A DNA stretch of 64,000 nt from Strongylocentrotus droebachiensis (lineage: Eukaryota > Echinodermata > Echinoidea > Camarodonta > Strongylocentrotidae), in contig JAVYIG010001836.1 in NCBI GenBank assembly GCA_035222895.1, forward strand, positions 62,001 to 126,000, written 5' to 3'. The notes below the pieces were generated by a model. It did not search any database. It saw nothing but the letters and a program-made list of their open reading frames with translations, and was not told the origin of the DNA. Positions 11,746 through 25,442 of the stretch are shown here, piece after piece (position 1 is the stretch's first letter; each line of letters begins with the position of its first letter). The position numbers were made by a program, and so were the translations under genes.

Positions 11746-14700
11746 CAATCTATCCCTCTCACATCCACGTACTTCCACACAAGTATGTTCCGCCATTCTT
11801 CTCTTCATCCGTCTCTCATTCTCTGTATACCACTTTTTCTTTGGTTATCTTTATATATTTCCCAACGTCTCTCTCTTTTCCCATTTCTCCTCTCTCTGTA
11901 TCCCACTTCATCTCTGTTTATCTCCTCTTCCTATTTCTTTATTGAGTATCCATCCCTCACCTTGGTCTTTCATTTGTTTACAATCCATTCGCTCTATTTT
12001 ACTCTGTACCACTCTCTCACTCTCTCATCAACCATCTCCAATCTCTCTATCACTCTTTCACAAAATCTCTCTCGCTCTCTCTCTCTCTCTCCCTCTCTTT
12101 CCCTCTTCCTTCATAATTCTTCAGAGTGTACATGTATACACTTCAAAATGTAATAATGGCGCCATTCAATATACCTTCTGTCGATATCACGCCAAATCCC
12201 GCTTTGAGGCAATACTCGGTAAATCGTCAATTTGCCGACTGGATTTAAGCGTGCTTTTCCGATTTATACGATTCAATGACTCCTGTGGGCATTTTTCCTC
12301 TTCCCATATCGATTTCGTCAGCTTGACATGCTCATTGTCAATTCAACGCGATATCCATTCATCATTGTAGAATATTTTCACGCCCCTGTTTTACCCGCAG
12401 GAATTCCATTTCGGATATTAATTCTTTCGCATGGGACGTTCTTGCGAAGCGATCCACTAGTTCGGTTGGAAAGTAATTACCAGGTCTCGGATGTTAAATG
12501 GTTGTTATCTAAAAAGGCGGCCCGTGCATGATCGTTAAGCAATTATGAGAAGTTCACTGAATCAGTGAAAGAATCTTCGAAGCTTTTCGCCTTGCATGTC
12601 CTAAGTTGTTCCTTGAGAAACTAAAGTCGTATTATGGCACGTCCCCTAGGAGAGATATTGTGGCTATTAAGTATTCTAGATCGCTCATTGAGATTTTAAT
12701 GCTGAAGGAGAGACGTGACCTGTTAATAGGAATAGATTAGGTGAATGCAGACGGAAACGATGAAGTGAAGAAGATATTTCGTAATGAATGAAACACATCA
12801 ATTATTCTATAACCTAACTTAAAACTTCATCTAAGATTGTGTCTCAAGGATAGTCAAAAGAGTCTCGGGTTACTTTGGCCAATTACGTCTCATTCAATAT
12901 TCAGAACCATTGAGACAACTGACCCCCGGACCATTATTCCCAGCGGAGATTTGCCGTTGGAAGAAAAAAACCTCCGGGAAATTATCCCCATCTATTAAAG
13001 AAAAGTACCCCCAAAGTGATTTCATTCTTGTTAGTTGTTACATCCCTATACATACAGGTTTTCCAGGGCTGGATATTTATGGGTAATTGTTATATGATTA
13101 TATCTCCTAGCTGTTTGAGGTAGATGACAAGGGCTAACTCCTGGGGAATAATTGTCTACGTGGCAATACAGGAAGTGCTTCAGAAATCATATTAATCTAT
13201 TCTGATAGCAAGTCGATCATTCTCTTGGATTTTTAAAGAACATGTTTAATCTTCCTCGATTTTAATAGAGTTTATCTGCTCTTCCTAGTTGTTCGTTTAT
13301 TCCATATTCCTTTCAAGTAAATAGAATGACATTGCAAATCGATGAATGTGATGAGTGTAATGACTCTTTCAAATTCGAGAGAGCTAAAAACTGTTCAAAA
13401 CAATCACTGCAATAGATCAGTTGCTAACCTGCTAAAGCGATATCGGGAGTTCTGGCATGCCATGCCACAACACATGCTCTGCATTTTGATGTGGAGCGAA
13501 TAATAATTTATATTTTCTTCAAACAATGACAAATGTAATGGTTGTAGCTTAATCGATCTTTGATTGTACATGGGCGAAGCAATCGTTCCAAGAATGAAAC
13601 CAAACCAATGATATCTATACCTCTAGACTACAAACCGCTCTCACCATAGGCACTGTCGGAGGTGCAGTGAAAACAAAAATCCCCAAGAATCTACCAGTCC
13701 AGTGCCAGCGAAGCATCTGATTTGTATGCAGGGCACACACTGCCGAGTATACACTGCAACCCGATCGTTTAAATGGAGGTTGTTGTTTCCTCTACTCGTC
13801 AATCAACTCCGTTTGTTCTCGTGATCTCTCCATTGCTAAACTTCCGTGTTGGACAGAGAAGCACCACGTCCCTGAGCCAACTCAAATAGAGAAAAGACCC
13901 TTAAGAAATCCATCAAGAGACAGCGATCCCAAAATGGAACCAGAAAAACCAATCAAAGTTCGAACATCGGGACAGGGAGAAGGAATAATAGAGAGTTTTT
14001 TTTCTTCGTCTCTGGTCATGAATACATGCATCTGCTGAGGGCAAAAATAGGACTCGGACAATTCACGCACCCACACAAACACACATTCCCCACCCACACA
14101 TCGATAAGCCCTTATTTACAAAAAGGTAGAAGAGATATAAACGATGAAGGCATCCAAAAGACCACTAAAGACAACGACTCAAATTAGTTTAATGCTCGCT
14201 TTTTCAATAACCTGAATTCTTCATGGCAATGCTACCAAATTGTACTTTGTTTCTACCAAAAAATGGCTTCACTAAATTCATATGAACTATTTGTGAAAGT
14301 GATTTCGAAACCAATCTATGTGTTCTACCGGCAACGAAATGTGCAAAATTATTGCCGCAGAAATATTTCGGAGAGATTTATAGGCTAGGACAATCCGAAG
14401 CAGCGATTTGTTTATCCTTGTTTATTCGAGACCATAACGATCTAAATGGGAAATGTGTAGAGTAGATGAAATATCGATTGAGCTTATGGATTTGAATTAC
14501 GACTTTTTGAGTGGCTCGGGAAGATTCTTCCCTCCCATTATGACGATTGATCACGTGTCTGGTATCATATTTGGCGCCATTTTTCTGAGCTATCAGGAGA
14601 CATTCCAATGTTGCCATGGCATCTTGCAGTATTTGGAGAAAAGATAATACGAGTCTAATGAATGTTTGTCGTCTGCCTTCGAACTTGTAATGTTTTCAAA

Positions 14701-15917
14701 GCTGCTTTTGCGTTTTGATGGGGATTGGTGAGCGAAAAGGATTACAGAAGGCATAATGTATTATTTGGAGAAATAAAAGAACAAACATTTACGTACTGCT
14801 CATTTATGTCTGAACTTGCCCTTTTTGTAAAAACTGTTTTGCATATTGATAGGAAATGGTTTGCGACAGTGATACATCTTCTCTCTTCTATTCGGATTGA
14901 AAAAGTAATTTTTGCGAAAGTATTCAGAATTAAACATAAACTTTTAAGAGAAGTAAAGGAGAAGATGATAATTGAGAAAAGAAGAGGGATTGAAAAGAGA
15001 ATGACGAATGAAGAAGAAAATGAATGTCATGATGAAGACACTATTGAAATCAATTATAGAGATAACAGTAATAATGATAATGATGAAAATAATAATGATG
15101 ATAATGTAAGAGAATAGAAGACAAAATATCACTTGTAACCTTTTAGGACGTAATATCACACGATAAATGGTTAATAACGTTCAAGAAACCTGCTATACTT
15201 TGTTGAACTTTCAACGCAAAATTTGATAACATACATAGGCTTGTTTTTAGCTGTTTACACTACAGTTACACCGTTGACCACAATCCTTCACATCCTCGTG
15301 GATCGTGCTATCAGATTATGAATTCTATGGAAAAACCGAGAAGCTATATCAGAGAAATATTATTCCTAAGAGGGGAAAATCACTCGTCGATACCCTTCAA
15401 TTCGCCGGGAACGCTGGCCCAAGGCGGAGATTTAACAGCAGACACCACGACGTGTAATCCCACATATTGAAAATGTTGTCGTGCAAGTTGATTTTGTCTT
15501 TGCGACGGGCGTCCCCGAATCTGGGTTTGATTATTGCTATAATGGCAAGTAAGCCGGCTTTGCGTCTTGTTCTTGACTCCCATCGTACATGTATGTCTGG
15601 TCAAGTTCTGTCTTCGCCGAGGCTTTCATTGAGATGTAAGCAATTAGATTATGAATTTAGACTGTCAGAGAAGGAGAAAGAAGTGGAATGACCTTTGGGA
15701 CATGACTTTTTTTCCTCCTGCGAAAGTTGAAATGTTGAAATGGATGTAAACTAATGGATAGAGATTGAGGGAGATTGGGTGTGAGAGAGAGAGAGATGGG
15801 GGAAATGAGAGACAGAGAAAGAGAGAGATGGAGAGAAGGTAGAGAATGATTGAGAGAGTGAGGGAGCAAGGGGAGGGAAAACATAGAGAGACAAATACGG
15901 ACAGATATATGAATGAT
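10377..15917. other. Intergenic with large CT/GA microsatellites
   Basis: C-run at 10619-10632; CT tracts at 11489-11567, 11652-11760 and 12065-12110; GA tract at about 15784-15864. Long Ser/Leu frames across 11465-12370 arise from the CT repeat. A Lys/Glu/Asn-rich frame at 14725-15117 becomes a GATAAT-like simple repeat at its 3' end. Confidence 0.6.
11489..11760 (+). repeat. CT microsatellite cluster
   Basis: Two long (CT)n tracts, 11489-11567 and 11652-11760, interrupted by about 85 bp of ordinary sequence and occasional TA/TG changes. Confidence 0.95.
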
Positions 15918-15942
15918 ATATATATATATAAATATATATATA

Positions 15943-16213
15943 CACTGTCGCTCATAAAGGTGGAATATTTTGGTTTAACCCCAATTTATGGAATTATTTT
16001 AAAAATAATTTAAAAATAATAGATCTAGATACAAGTATACATTCTCAGATTTTATTGAATAATAATTTGCAAATGTGTGTTTTGCGTGACTGCTAAAGCA
16101 TGTGTATGCTTCTATGCTTATCAAATAGGGGACCTATTATTTTTAAATTATTTTTAAAATAATTCCATAAATTGGGGTAAAACCAAAATATTCCACCTTT
16201 ATGAGCGACAGTG
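15943..16213. mobile_element. Palindromic TA-flanked MITE (271 bp)
   Basis: Terminal inverted repeats of 80 bp (15943-16022 and 16134-16213) start CACTGTCGCTCATAAAGG and match at 79 of 80 positions. It is flanked by TA on both sides and inserted into a TA microsatellite (15918-15942, 16214-16232). No coding capacity. Near-identical arms suggest recent activity or self-templated repair. Tc1/mariner is the natural superfamily from the TA target. Confidence 0.9.
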
Positions 16214-17077
16214 TATATATATATATATATATATTTTTTTGTTTTGTTTTGGGGGGGGGGTTAAGGAATAGGGAGGAACGATTAAATGTCTAAATTATCA
16301 ATACAGATAGAAAAAACATATATTTTTGCATTGGAAAAGAACACTTCAAATCACTGTTACACATTATAAGACCTTATAAGACCTTATAAGTTTGCAAGGG
16401 ATTTGATTGTAGCTTGGGATTTAAATGATAAAAACCATTCTACTAAATGTTGGTTTTTGCCGATTGTTTTATAGTGGCTATCTTTACCATTTGGAAGTTA
16501 ATCGCTGCTCAATCCAATGCATAATTGAATGACGATGTTAAACATGAGCCTAATGAAACATGCGTGCTTCCGTAGACAGCATTGAGTCATTAGGTGCTGT
16601 GAAGTGGTTGTCATTTGTAATATTACATTAAAAGGGTGAATCTTTTCACAAGAGATACGTAGGTCACACACGACCTTTCGAAAATTCACTATACATACTC
16701 GAAAATGTTGGGTTGGATGTTGGAAATGCTGCTGAGAATTTGATTACAGAAAATGTTGGCAAAATATACATTTCTGATTTGATCTACAGAAAAAAGAGAT
16801 TGTTCAAGTGGTATCTGACTTGCAACGCAACGGGGTTGGAAATTGCTTTAAAAGACGGTGACGCGATGAATATTCCCAGTGGGAGACGAAACGAAGGCGA
16901 TTGGGAGACTAGGTTTCCCTTGCGAAGAGAGGAAGAGAGAGACTGAGGAGAGAGAGAGAGAGAGAGAGAGAACTAGAGAGACAGAGAGGCAAAGGGTGAC
17001 ATAGACAGTGTTAAAGAGAAAGAGAGAGAAAGAGGGGTGGACAGAGACAGAGATAACAATAAAGAAAGAGAGACAGA

Positions 17078-17115
<38 letters not shown>

Positions 17116-20100
17116 ATAGCGCAGACTGGGATGAAATTACAGAGACATACATATCTACTAGGCAAAATTTCAGCAAAAGGAGGAAAAGGGGGGGGGGGGA
17201 GGGGGTAAACAAAAAACAAAAAAAAGAAGAAAGAAAAAAAAGGAAATAAAGGAAAAAAAACAGATAGAAAGAATAGGATAATTAGTTAGGGTAATGAAGT
17301 GAGGGATAGAAAGATTTTTATTGAGAGGGGTAAAGAGGGAGAGAAAAAGAATGTGTGTGGGTGTGCGTGTGTGCGTGTGTGCGTGTGTGTGTGTGTGTAT
17401 ATATGTGTGTGAGAGAGTAAGAGAGAGAGAGAGAGAGAGGGTAGAGAAAAAAGGGAATCATCAAGACAAACACAATACGAGGTAATAACAAACACACACA
17501 CAAAACAATATTTTCTTTAAATATCTGAAAATACATTTTTTGACCCAATTTTAGTTCTTAACCTGCTTTTCCTTAACCACTTTTCAAAACTGATTACCCT
17601 TATAAGATTATATGATAATTCGAAGTGCTTACATGGCCTACGCATACAGCTAATTGAATAAAGTCTTCATACGAAACAAGAGCAATGTTGCAGGACTTTT
17701 TCTCGACTCTACCACCGATTTTTGTTCGACGCTTGCCAGACTTGGCAATATATATTTATATGGAAAAGAGCACCAAGTGTTCTTTAAATCGTAAATCCTA
17801 TTAATTTCCGTTTCGTGAAGGCTCCCTATTTTAATTACACGCCCGAGCTTTGCGTGTTTCCCCGCCGGCATACATCTGTGTTGAGATGAATACGTCATCT
17901 AGCAATCGAGGCTTTATTTATTGCGAATTTTCATGGTGGCTCAGGTTTTGTCAGAGAACACCTACACAAATCATATGACTGCCCGTTTAAATACATTTTT
18001 CTCTGTTGTTGCGATATTGGAAATATTATGGAGAATTATCTGTCAATGGCTGGAAAGGCGTGCTATTTTCAGAGTTTGGTATATTCACCCTGAGGGGGGA
18101 AAAATGCTGTACTGATTTGATTTTTTTTCTAGTTATGATTATTGACCGTAATAATGCATCTGCGAAATAATATTGCTTTACTATCTTAAATATTCTCTAT
18201 AGTATAACAGAGAAAAAGATGTGTACCATGTGTCTTTGCTTTGCATTGTTGCCATACTTCTATGAATTATACGCAGGCAGAGCCCCAACAAAAAGTCAAC
18301 TCAAAAGCAATTTCGTTATCCCTTTGTATGTCCCGAATTATGTTGGGATTATGAAATGCATATTACGTTTGCACATTTCAAAAGGTGAATGGCAAGTCGT
18401 GTTCCATATTTGTAATTGGTTTTAATCAGTTGATGTTGAATCCGATATGTTTAATGATATGATTAATGTTTTCATGCATTGTGAGATTCGGTACATTGGG
18501 ACATTGATTGAGTCAAGATTCAAATATTGATCCCCGAGTTCTTTATTTGTTTTTAAGTGGACCCCTTCCCCCTGTTCTACAGTCTACAGTCGTGTTGCGA
18601 ACTCGCTTGCTAAGTAAGTTTTTATCTGATGCAACCTTTTTTAGAAAGCAAGGAAACATCTTTGGTCAGTTGAAATCTATATGAGGAAATAGCAGAGTAT
18701 TTGAAATATCTGCATGTAGTAGATGGGTTATCGAGTGGGCTAGGGGTTATTAAAGTCAAGTAACAACAACAAATTGTTCATGATATCATAAACCTATATG
18801 ATGCTTTGAACTTCGTAAGAAGGGATGAATATCATAAAGAGATTGGAGGTGCCAGAAAATTCCGGGAATACAATTTTGATCGCGTCTCGTTCTCCTTAAT
18901 TTATCCTCTCTAGATATACGCTGTCTCTTTCTGTCACTAGCCTACTCCCATCTCAGCCCCTTATGATTATTTTAAACCGGGAATAAATAAACAAGACCTG
19001 CCTAATAGTCGTCAACAGCTTACCGTAAATTGCTTTTTGAAGATTTATTTTCTTTCGACGTATGAATGAGTCCCTATCATAATGTCACGTCTCAATACGT
19101 GCTCTTCCCCTCTAGATCTACTCTGAGATGAGATATTGCACCACTCTTTTTTCGTATCAGGATTTCAGTCAAAATATTTATTGTATGAAAAGGGGGCTAA
19201 AATATATACATTGCGTTCATTCAGTATTGAGGTACAAATTAATGTTTAAACTGTCATAAACACGTATCGCAATGTTTCTGTGTTTACATAACAGGCTGTT
19301 TTAATTAGAAGACTATAAACGGTTGGATTTATTCATGATGAATTATAAGGTACTTTTTAATGTGTGTTTATTTCAGCCTTCGTCTTCTTTTCTCGATCTT
19401 TTTCATTTTTCTTTTTCCTTTTTTGTCCTGTTCTATCTTTCTTTTCCCTCTGCTTTTCTCTGTCGATCGATATGGAAGGGGTGGGTGCTCCCTTTATCTC
19501 TCTGTAGCTACATTAATCGCAATTACTCATACTGCCCACCACCAACCCCAAGAACAAGAGACTAAAATGATTTGTATTGCGCAACAGCAATGCAAAAACA
19601 ACAACAACGATTCAGAGCCAATGCTTTCTTAACAAGTATCTAATGGTATTACAAATAATGTCATCGCAGTGCGCTGTTAAATCTTTGTTATATTCTGCTA
19701 TTTTCTTAACGTGATATTTCCTCGGTGATTAAACCCCGTTGACAACGAGAGAAAAATTGTTTAATGTTTACCCAATAATACTTAGTTGTCACGAGTGAGG
19801 AGCAATGTGTCAGGAGTCACTGTCGTCGTAGCATATTAAATTCTATTACATTTTGTATGCTATTTGACAACTGCGAACTTAAGTTACGCAACACTATACT
19901 ACTTAAAGTGCCATCTTCGGAAATGTATACCGGTTCCGTCTACGAAAATAATAGACTCGACAGAGACCTTGAATAAGCATGTTTAAAACATGGAATTCAA
20001 GATGCCATGTCAGTGATGTCAACAGTTCAAAGATAAAGTTGTCTAATGGGCATGGGGTTACGCTTGAAAATAAACGGTCTTGAAGCAATTGAGAGAGGGT

Positions 20101-23100
20101 GATTATGTAGTACATTGTACGTTAGCATTGATGCATACTGCTAGGTTTTGGAATGATAAAAAAAAATGAACTCAAACAACCTTGCTGCACAGCACTCTTA
20201 AAATCGTATATGGCACCATGCATATATTTTATGTATGTGTAGTGTAATATTTTGAGCTATACTAACAATATCTCGAATAGGAGGGCAATTAAAGAGTTTT
20301 TGAGGAGACATTTCTACTGTTCAATTCTTCCGAATAAACAGAAAGCTCTCGAAATATTTTCATCTTAACCAGAACCTCCTCTTTTAGAGCTTCTCAATAT
20401 CATTTTTAAAGTAAAACAAACAAACCGAGCGTTGCCTTGGGCCGGGTAGAACTTTTGATATTCTGGCAGGAAAAGTTTTAATAATGTATATATTTCGTTT
20501 CAGGTGATTCTCCCGTTTCATAATGTGATATCCATTTGTTTTAATGTATTTAAATGGCTATTCAGTTACATGGCTTGTGTTCAAATGAGAATGCTTTAAA
20601 TGCGGATAGATTACTAAACATTTTAGCAAGAAATATGTTTTAAAATAAAAATTGAACTGCAAGAATCGGGACACTATCACAAGTTTCCAAGTATTAATAA
20701 ATAAACAGCCAGTTGGGCAGTCATACAAAAGTGTACATTCTCGTGTGGAGAAAACTGCAATTGAATATTCGCGTGAAACCAAATCACAATTACTAATGTA
20801 TCTCTATACAATAGTAATTTAGGTGGGAATAATTGGGAACGGGTCAGGTGTCATACTCCTACCATGTCAGAAACTAATTTATGGCTCGCCATCCACATAA
20901 ATCACAGCCCTCTTTTGCTGTTTCCTATATCTAATGATGTAGTGGGGAGGCATTACCTAGTTCACGAACGCGTCCCAAACGCATGCGTTGCAGAAGCGAG
21001 AAAATCGGTTGAAGAAGTCATGGTAGTGTGAATGTCACAGCATTGACGCCCTCGAAGAGGTGCCTCTTCATTTCCTTCCCGACACCTACAGGTACAGAGA
21101 TGAAGTGATACTTGATTATCTTTCGCCTCTGGAACACATTCGAAGGTTGGACGTGTGTTTGCCATCACGAGGATGGATTTGATGTTTGATGACGTGTCGT
21201 CGCCATCGCGACAAGGACCCCCTCCGTGTAATGTGTTTATGCGACAGGCTCAGCTGGTGAAGGCCACCTGCTGATCGAACATTCAAGGACCACTCCGCCT
21301 TGGCGCAGTGATTGTAATAAAGCCCATTGCAGACGAGACGTCATTGCCCTGACGCAGGACTGATGTAGGGCTGAGTCAGTGACTTGCTTGCCCTCTGACG
21401 CACCATGTAAGAGTGATACACTGATATGGTACAAAAAGTGAATACGAAATATAAAATATAAGCACTTATTTGAATGACTGGCGTATGCGCTATTCACCTC
21501 CACATGATTTGGTTAGCGCAGGAAATAGCGCAAACGAAATGACTAGTGCGTAACCGCTAAATGTGCCGATGAGCTGGTAGATGAAGGGTAATGATTGGCT
21601 CCTACAAGTACTCGACTAAACTATGGCAGGCATCATCGTTAAAGATGTATTTGGTCAAAGCGTTGACAGCGTTTACCACTAACTCTCAATTGCAAATAAA
21701 TTGACAGCATATCTCGACTTAAAACAAATAATTATTGAATGATTTAATTTGCTTATTAAATATTAATCAAATATGTAAATATTTGAAAAGAAGTGACCAA
21801 GAATAACTTCTGAAGATATTTATACCTATTACTTAGCTATTTAATAAGCTATACGAATATATTATTCAGTTTATTGGTAGCAAATGTCTTCATTCTGATG
21901 CCAAACAAGTTCAGTGTCTATTTTGTCCTGCTTCTTGTCTCCAATTGTTGCCATGGCTAAGGTCTTTGGGGACCCCGGTGCTAATATGTGCACACCCGCA
22001 GTTTGAGTACAGCACTTAAAAGGAAACCATACCGGCCATGTGACTTATTGAGCGGTTTTCCATCTTTTGTGTGTGTCTCTGAGTTGACTGCCTGTCACTG
22101 ATGCATTCACACTGCCCGTAAAAGCCTGAATTGTGTCGATATGTTTTGTAAATGAGGCAGTTGGCGTTGATATCGTTTTAATGATCTACCGTAGATATGA
22201 ACATACTTTTAATAAGAAGTTTTATGACACGAGGCCCAGACGTGATCATTACTAACACCGCCACCTGTTTGTGTGCGATCACGCATGGTCGCGTTGGTGT
22301 GGGTGAATGTAAATGCGCGTGTGCGTATGTGTATGTGTGCGTGGAGGATGTGGGGGTAAACCGTGCAGGGGGCACTGCGCTGTGTGTGCGCTGGGTGCGA
22401 ACTCCTCTGCGTAACCCGATGTGGCGGCAGTGCGAACGTCTCATAATAGATTGATGGTTATGGTGTCGCAGCGTCAGGCCATGGGTGCTAGGCGCTATCC
22501 CCGTGGACACCAATATCTGCGTTTAACGGAAATCGGTTTGAAGACCCTGTTAAGACTCAGCGGTCAGAAGGTGTTGGTCCCTCTTTTCACTTTGGAACCG
22601 ACAGACAGACATGACACAAGCATGAACTACTAGAGATAGGGGACACATAGATCATAAGCAACTCCCGAAAATTCGGTCTTTTGACAATAACATTTCTTTC
22701 TTTCTGATATCTTGGTATCAAGATAGAATGTGGAACGTTAATAATGAGTAGAAGGGGTTGATATAATGATTTCAAAGCAAATGATGAAAATAAAATTCAG
22801 CGATTGAAAGAGATGAACATATTCCTTTTAACAAAACTTCCAATACGTGCCAGTTTCTTAACAATATCCTCTTTCTTTTTAGAGTTCATAAAAATCCGTA
22901 GTCCATGGAACGAGAATCATGTCCTAGTATTTTTGTAGCCTTGTTTTTTGTAATACCTCTATACAAGTTACCTAAACATCATCTCGAAATAATTATTCCA
23001 TTCAGGGAATTAAGACTCCTCTTCTAAATTAACTAAGTTGGCAGACTATCTTAACAAAAGAACACGGCGCCACTTGATACTCGATGTCTCAGCAGCATAT

Positions 23101-23740
23101 CCCCTGTCTCCATCTGCTTAGCAAAACTGCCGGATTAAAATGTAATAACTATATCCACATTTTTGTTATAACTGTTGATATCTAATACTCATTCGGGCAA
23201 CTCTCTCGGTAGTACCCAACGAGTTCGCCGATTTTCCTGTCCGCTCTGTAGGGTTATACCATTTTGTATTAGTAATAGTTATTCCTTTTCTATATTAGTC
23301 TATATTCTTCTTTATAATAACAACTAAGTTTAGTTTTAGGTTAGATAATTGAGTCTCCCCTCCTCGTCTATAAGTTCTTTTCTAACCCTGTCCTTCTCAT
23401 TCCGTACGATTGGTGTCTTTGGGTAGATGCTATATCATTATGCTCACGTACAAAAAAGACTCTGCTTTTCTCCTAATCCGTTAAAGTTATTACAATAACC
23501 GACATTCTTATTATGAAAGTTGTTATTAAAAGGGAATAAATAATATTTTTGACATTCAGCTTTTAAAGGACAATCATGATTGCTGGATAGTCATTCGTGA
23601 CAGTCATATTACATATCTGATCCTGATTTACCTTTTGTAATTTACTTCTCACCTGCCCTAGAAATTTGACGCCCCACTTTGTCCTGCTTGATTGAATACA
23701 GGCACACTTTTATACCTTCGATACTGCTCAATTTGCTTAC
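16214..23740. other. Intergenic; microsatellites, no gene recognised
   Basis: TA and G runs follow the MITE (16214-16260); GA tracts 16936-17112 and a GT-then-GA tract 17352-17440 follow. The remainder is AT-rich, with more CpG in patches at about 20960-21400 and 22200-22520. Minus-strand Ser/Leu frames near 16850-17550 are microsatellite-derived. Confidence 0.55.
16936..17440 (+). repeat. GA and GT microsatellite cluster
   Basis: Imperfect (GA)n at 16936-17112, an A/G-rich stretch to about 17270, then (GT)n followed by (GA)n at 17352-17440. Confidence 0.9.
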
Positions 23741-23829
23741 CACGCCCGTGGAGCAGCGTTGTTGTAGGATTGTGTTTGCTGTGTTAAAGCTTTTAGCAAC
23801 GCGATACCCCCTCGCTGCTCCAGGGCGTG
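23741..23829. repeat. Inverted repeat, 17-18 bp arms
   Basis: CACGCCCGTGGAGCAGCG (23741-23758) pairs with CGCTGCTCCAGGGCGTG (23813-23829), one base bulged, across a 54-base spacer. Could be the termini of a tiny MITE. It overlaps the end of a minus-strand frame (24087-23737) that has no recognised family. Confidence 0.5.
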
Positions 23830-25205
23830 AACTAGGTCGGGCGGATCAGAACTGGGACATTTTCGCTCCAATAAGTGCCGACATTGATGCTGCTTTCGGC
23901 TACTGTCTCTGATCATAATTCCACGATGATGCCATTCATCAATTTTCATCCTGATAGCATCAGCAGCCGCGACCGCCCCATCATCATCATCATACTTACG
24001 TTTATTTATTAATTCATATTTTGCTTCTGACCCCTTTTGAGAGACCCACTTTACCACTTGCACATATTTGTTGACCCAATTTTCCATGTTTCATCATGAC
24101 ACTGATGAAGATGATAAGTCGGTACAGGGAGTGAAGGGTTGTGGGGGAAAAAGTACTTTACGCATTATTTCAATACCATTTCCAATAAGAGGCGTGAAAC
24201 AGATGGTATTGTATTAATGGTTTGATAGTACGAAACATTTACTACGATCAAACAATACAACAGAAAATGTGTATACAGAGATAGAGGGTGGCTATTAATG
24301 CAATACTAAATATTATTAGTACAATATCAAATGACTCATTTTTAAAGTGATATGTCCCTAACTGACGATAAGCCACGATCTGATTTTAACCTAAGCATTT
24401 AACCTAACAATATACAAATAAAGTTTTCCAGCTCAGCATTTTGTAGTGCGAACTTTTCCCGAATTTACCGAACCTTTACCTGAATTTGCGCTCAAATACA
24501 TAAGTGAAAGGAAATGTTTGTATCGCATCACTGAAACAGAATAGTTATTATATGGTATTACATCTCCGTAATAATTTCCAGGTTTCATTAGAGTATGTGT
24601 TCTTGTAATAATAGTGTCTTCCTTGTAATACCAACGTCGGTGCAGACGGAACTACGTGATTTAAAATTTAACATAAATTGAACAATTAAATACTCTGTTG
24701 CTTCCCTTCATTGTGGGAAACTTGCAGAGGTTTGAATCGAGATAACGTAAAACTTGAATCAGAAATAATTGCTAATTACATCTGAGCTCAGGTTTAGATT
24801 TTCGTTCGATTGAGGAAGTTATCACTCCTGTCGCTATATACACACATTTAAAAATGATTTTATAAAACTCCATCACAAGCAATATCTATGCTCTAAAGAA
24901 TGTACACGGTTGCGTAAGACGTTGTAATGATTTTTTTCTTATCCTCTCTATGAAATTATTTTGACAAGGTAACATTTTGTATACGTAAAGTGTATAAATT
25001 CTTATAACTCTACAATTGTTCAATCATGGAGTTTGATCTATTAGGTTCTGAGAAGCAATACACTTTATGTATGAAGAATAAATCACATTGTCCCAATAAT
25101 TTATGAACAGAAATTAAAACAATATTTGTATTCAAATGTTATGGGAAATAGCGTAGTTTGAGTGTCCGCACCTTGTAGACTATGTCACCACGCAACCAGG
25201 CATAA
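23830..25205. other. Intergenic; nothing recognised
   Basis: Begins with an ATC trinucleotide run (about 23975-23991) inside a 116-codon minus-strand frame of unknown meaning; otherwise AT-rich sequence. Confidence 0.5.
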
Positions 25206-25442
25206 GCCTCAGTCTCACATTTGCGTATTTGGCTTGCGTATTACTCCGTATTTATGGCAAGCCGTTTTAACATTAATTCCTATCTCTTGATATCAAGACA
25301 TCGAAAGATTGATATCAAGAATTACCATTGCTTTACAACAGAAATTATTTCATCATATAAAGAAATAGGAATAATTGTTAAAACGGCTTGCCATGAATTC
25401 CCAGCAATACGCAAGACAAATACGCAAAGGTGTGACTGAGGC
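25206..25442. mobile_element. Foldback/MITE element (237 bp)
   Basis: Arms 25206-25287 and 25359-25442 are inverted copies. Both begin GCCTCAGTC(T/A)CAC, then (A/C)TTTGCGTATTTG, and share ATGGCAAGCCGTTTTAACA. The loop contains two copies of TTGATATCAAG. No clear target duplication (TAA left, ATT right), so the superfamily is open. Confidence 0.75.

Noticed and set aside
11465..12370. Long Ser/Leu-rich frame of 301 codons (+)
   Set aside because: It is produced by the CT microsatellites; all frames on this strand are open across the repeat and no domain is present.
12912..13160. Possible inverted termini (GACAACTGACCCCCGGA and GGGGAATAATTGTC)
   Set aside because: Similarity between the arms is weak and interrupted; not distinguishable from chance by eye.
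14725..15117. 130-codon Lys/Glu/Asn-rich frame (+)
   Set aside because: AT-rich composition and a simple GATAAT-type end explain the open frame; no domain or splice context.
23737..24087. 116-codon frame beginning MENWVNKYVQVV (-)
   Set aside because: Contains an ATC-repeat-derived Asp run and ends in an inverted repeat; no family recognised.
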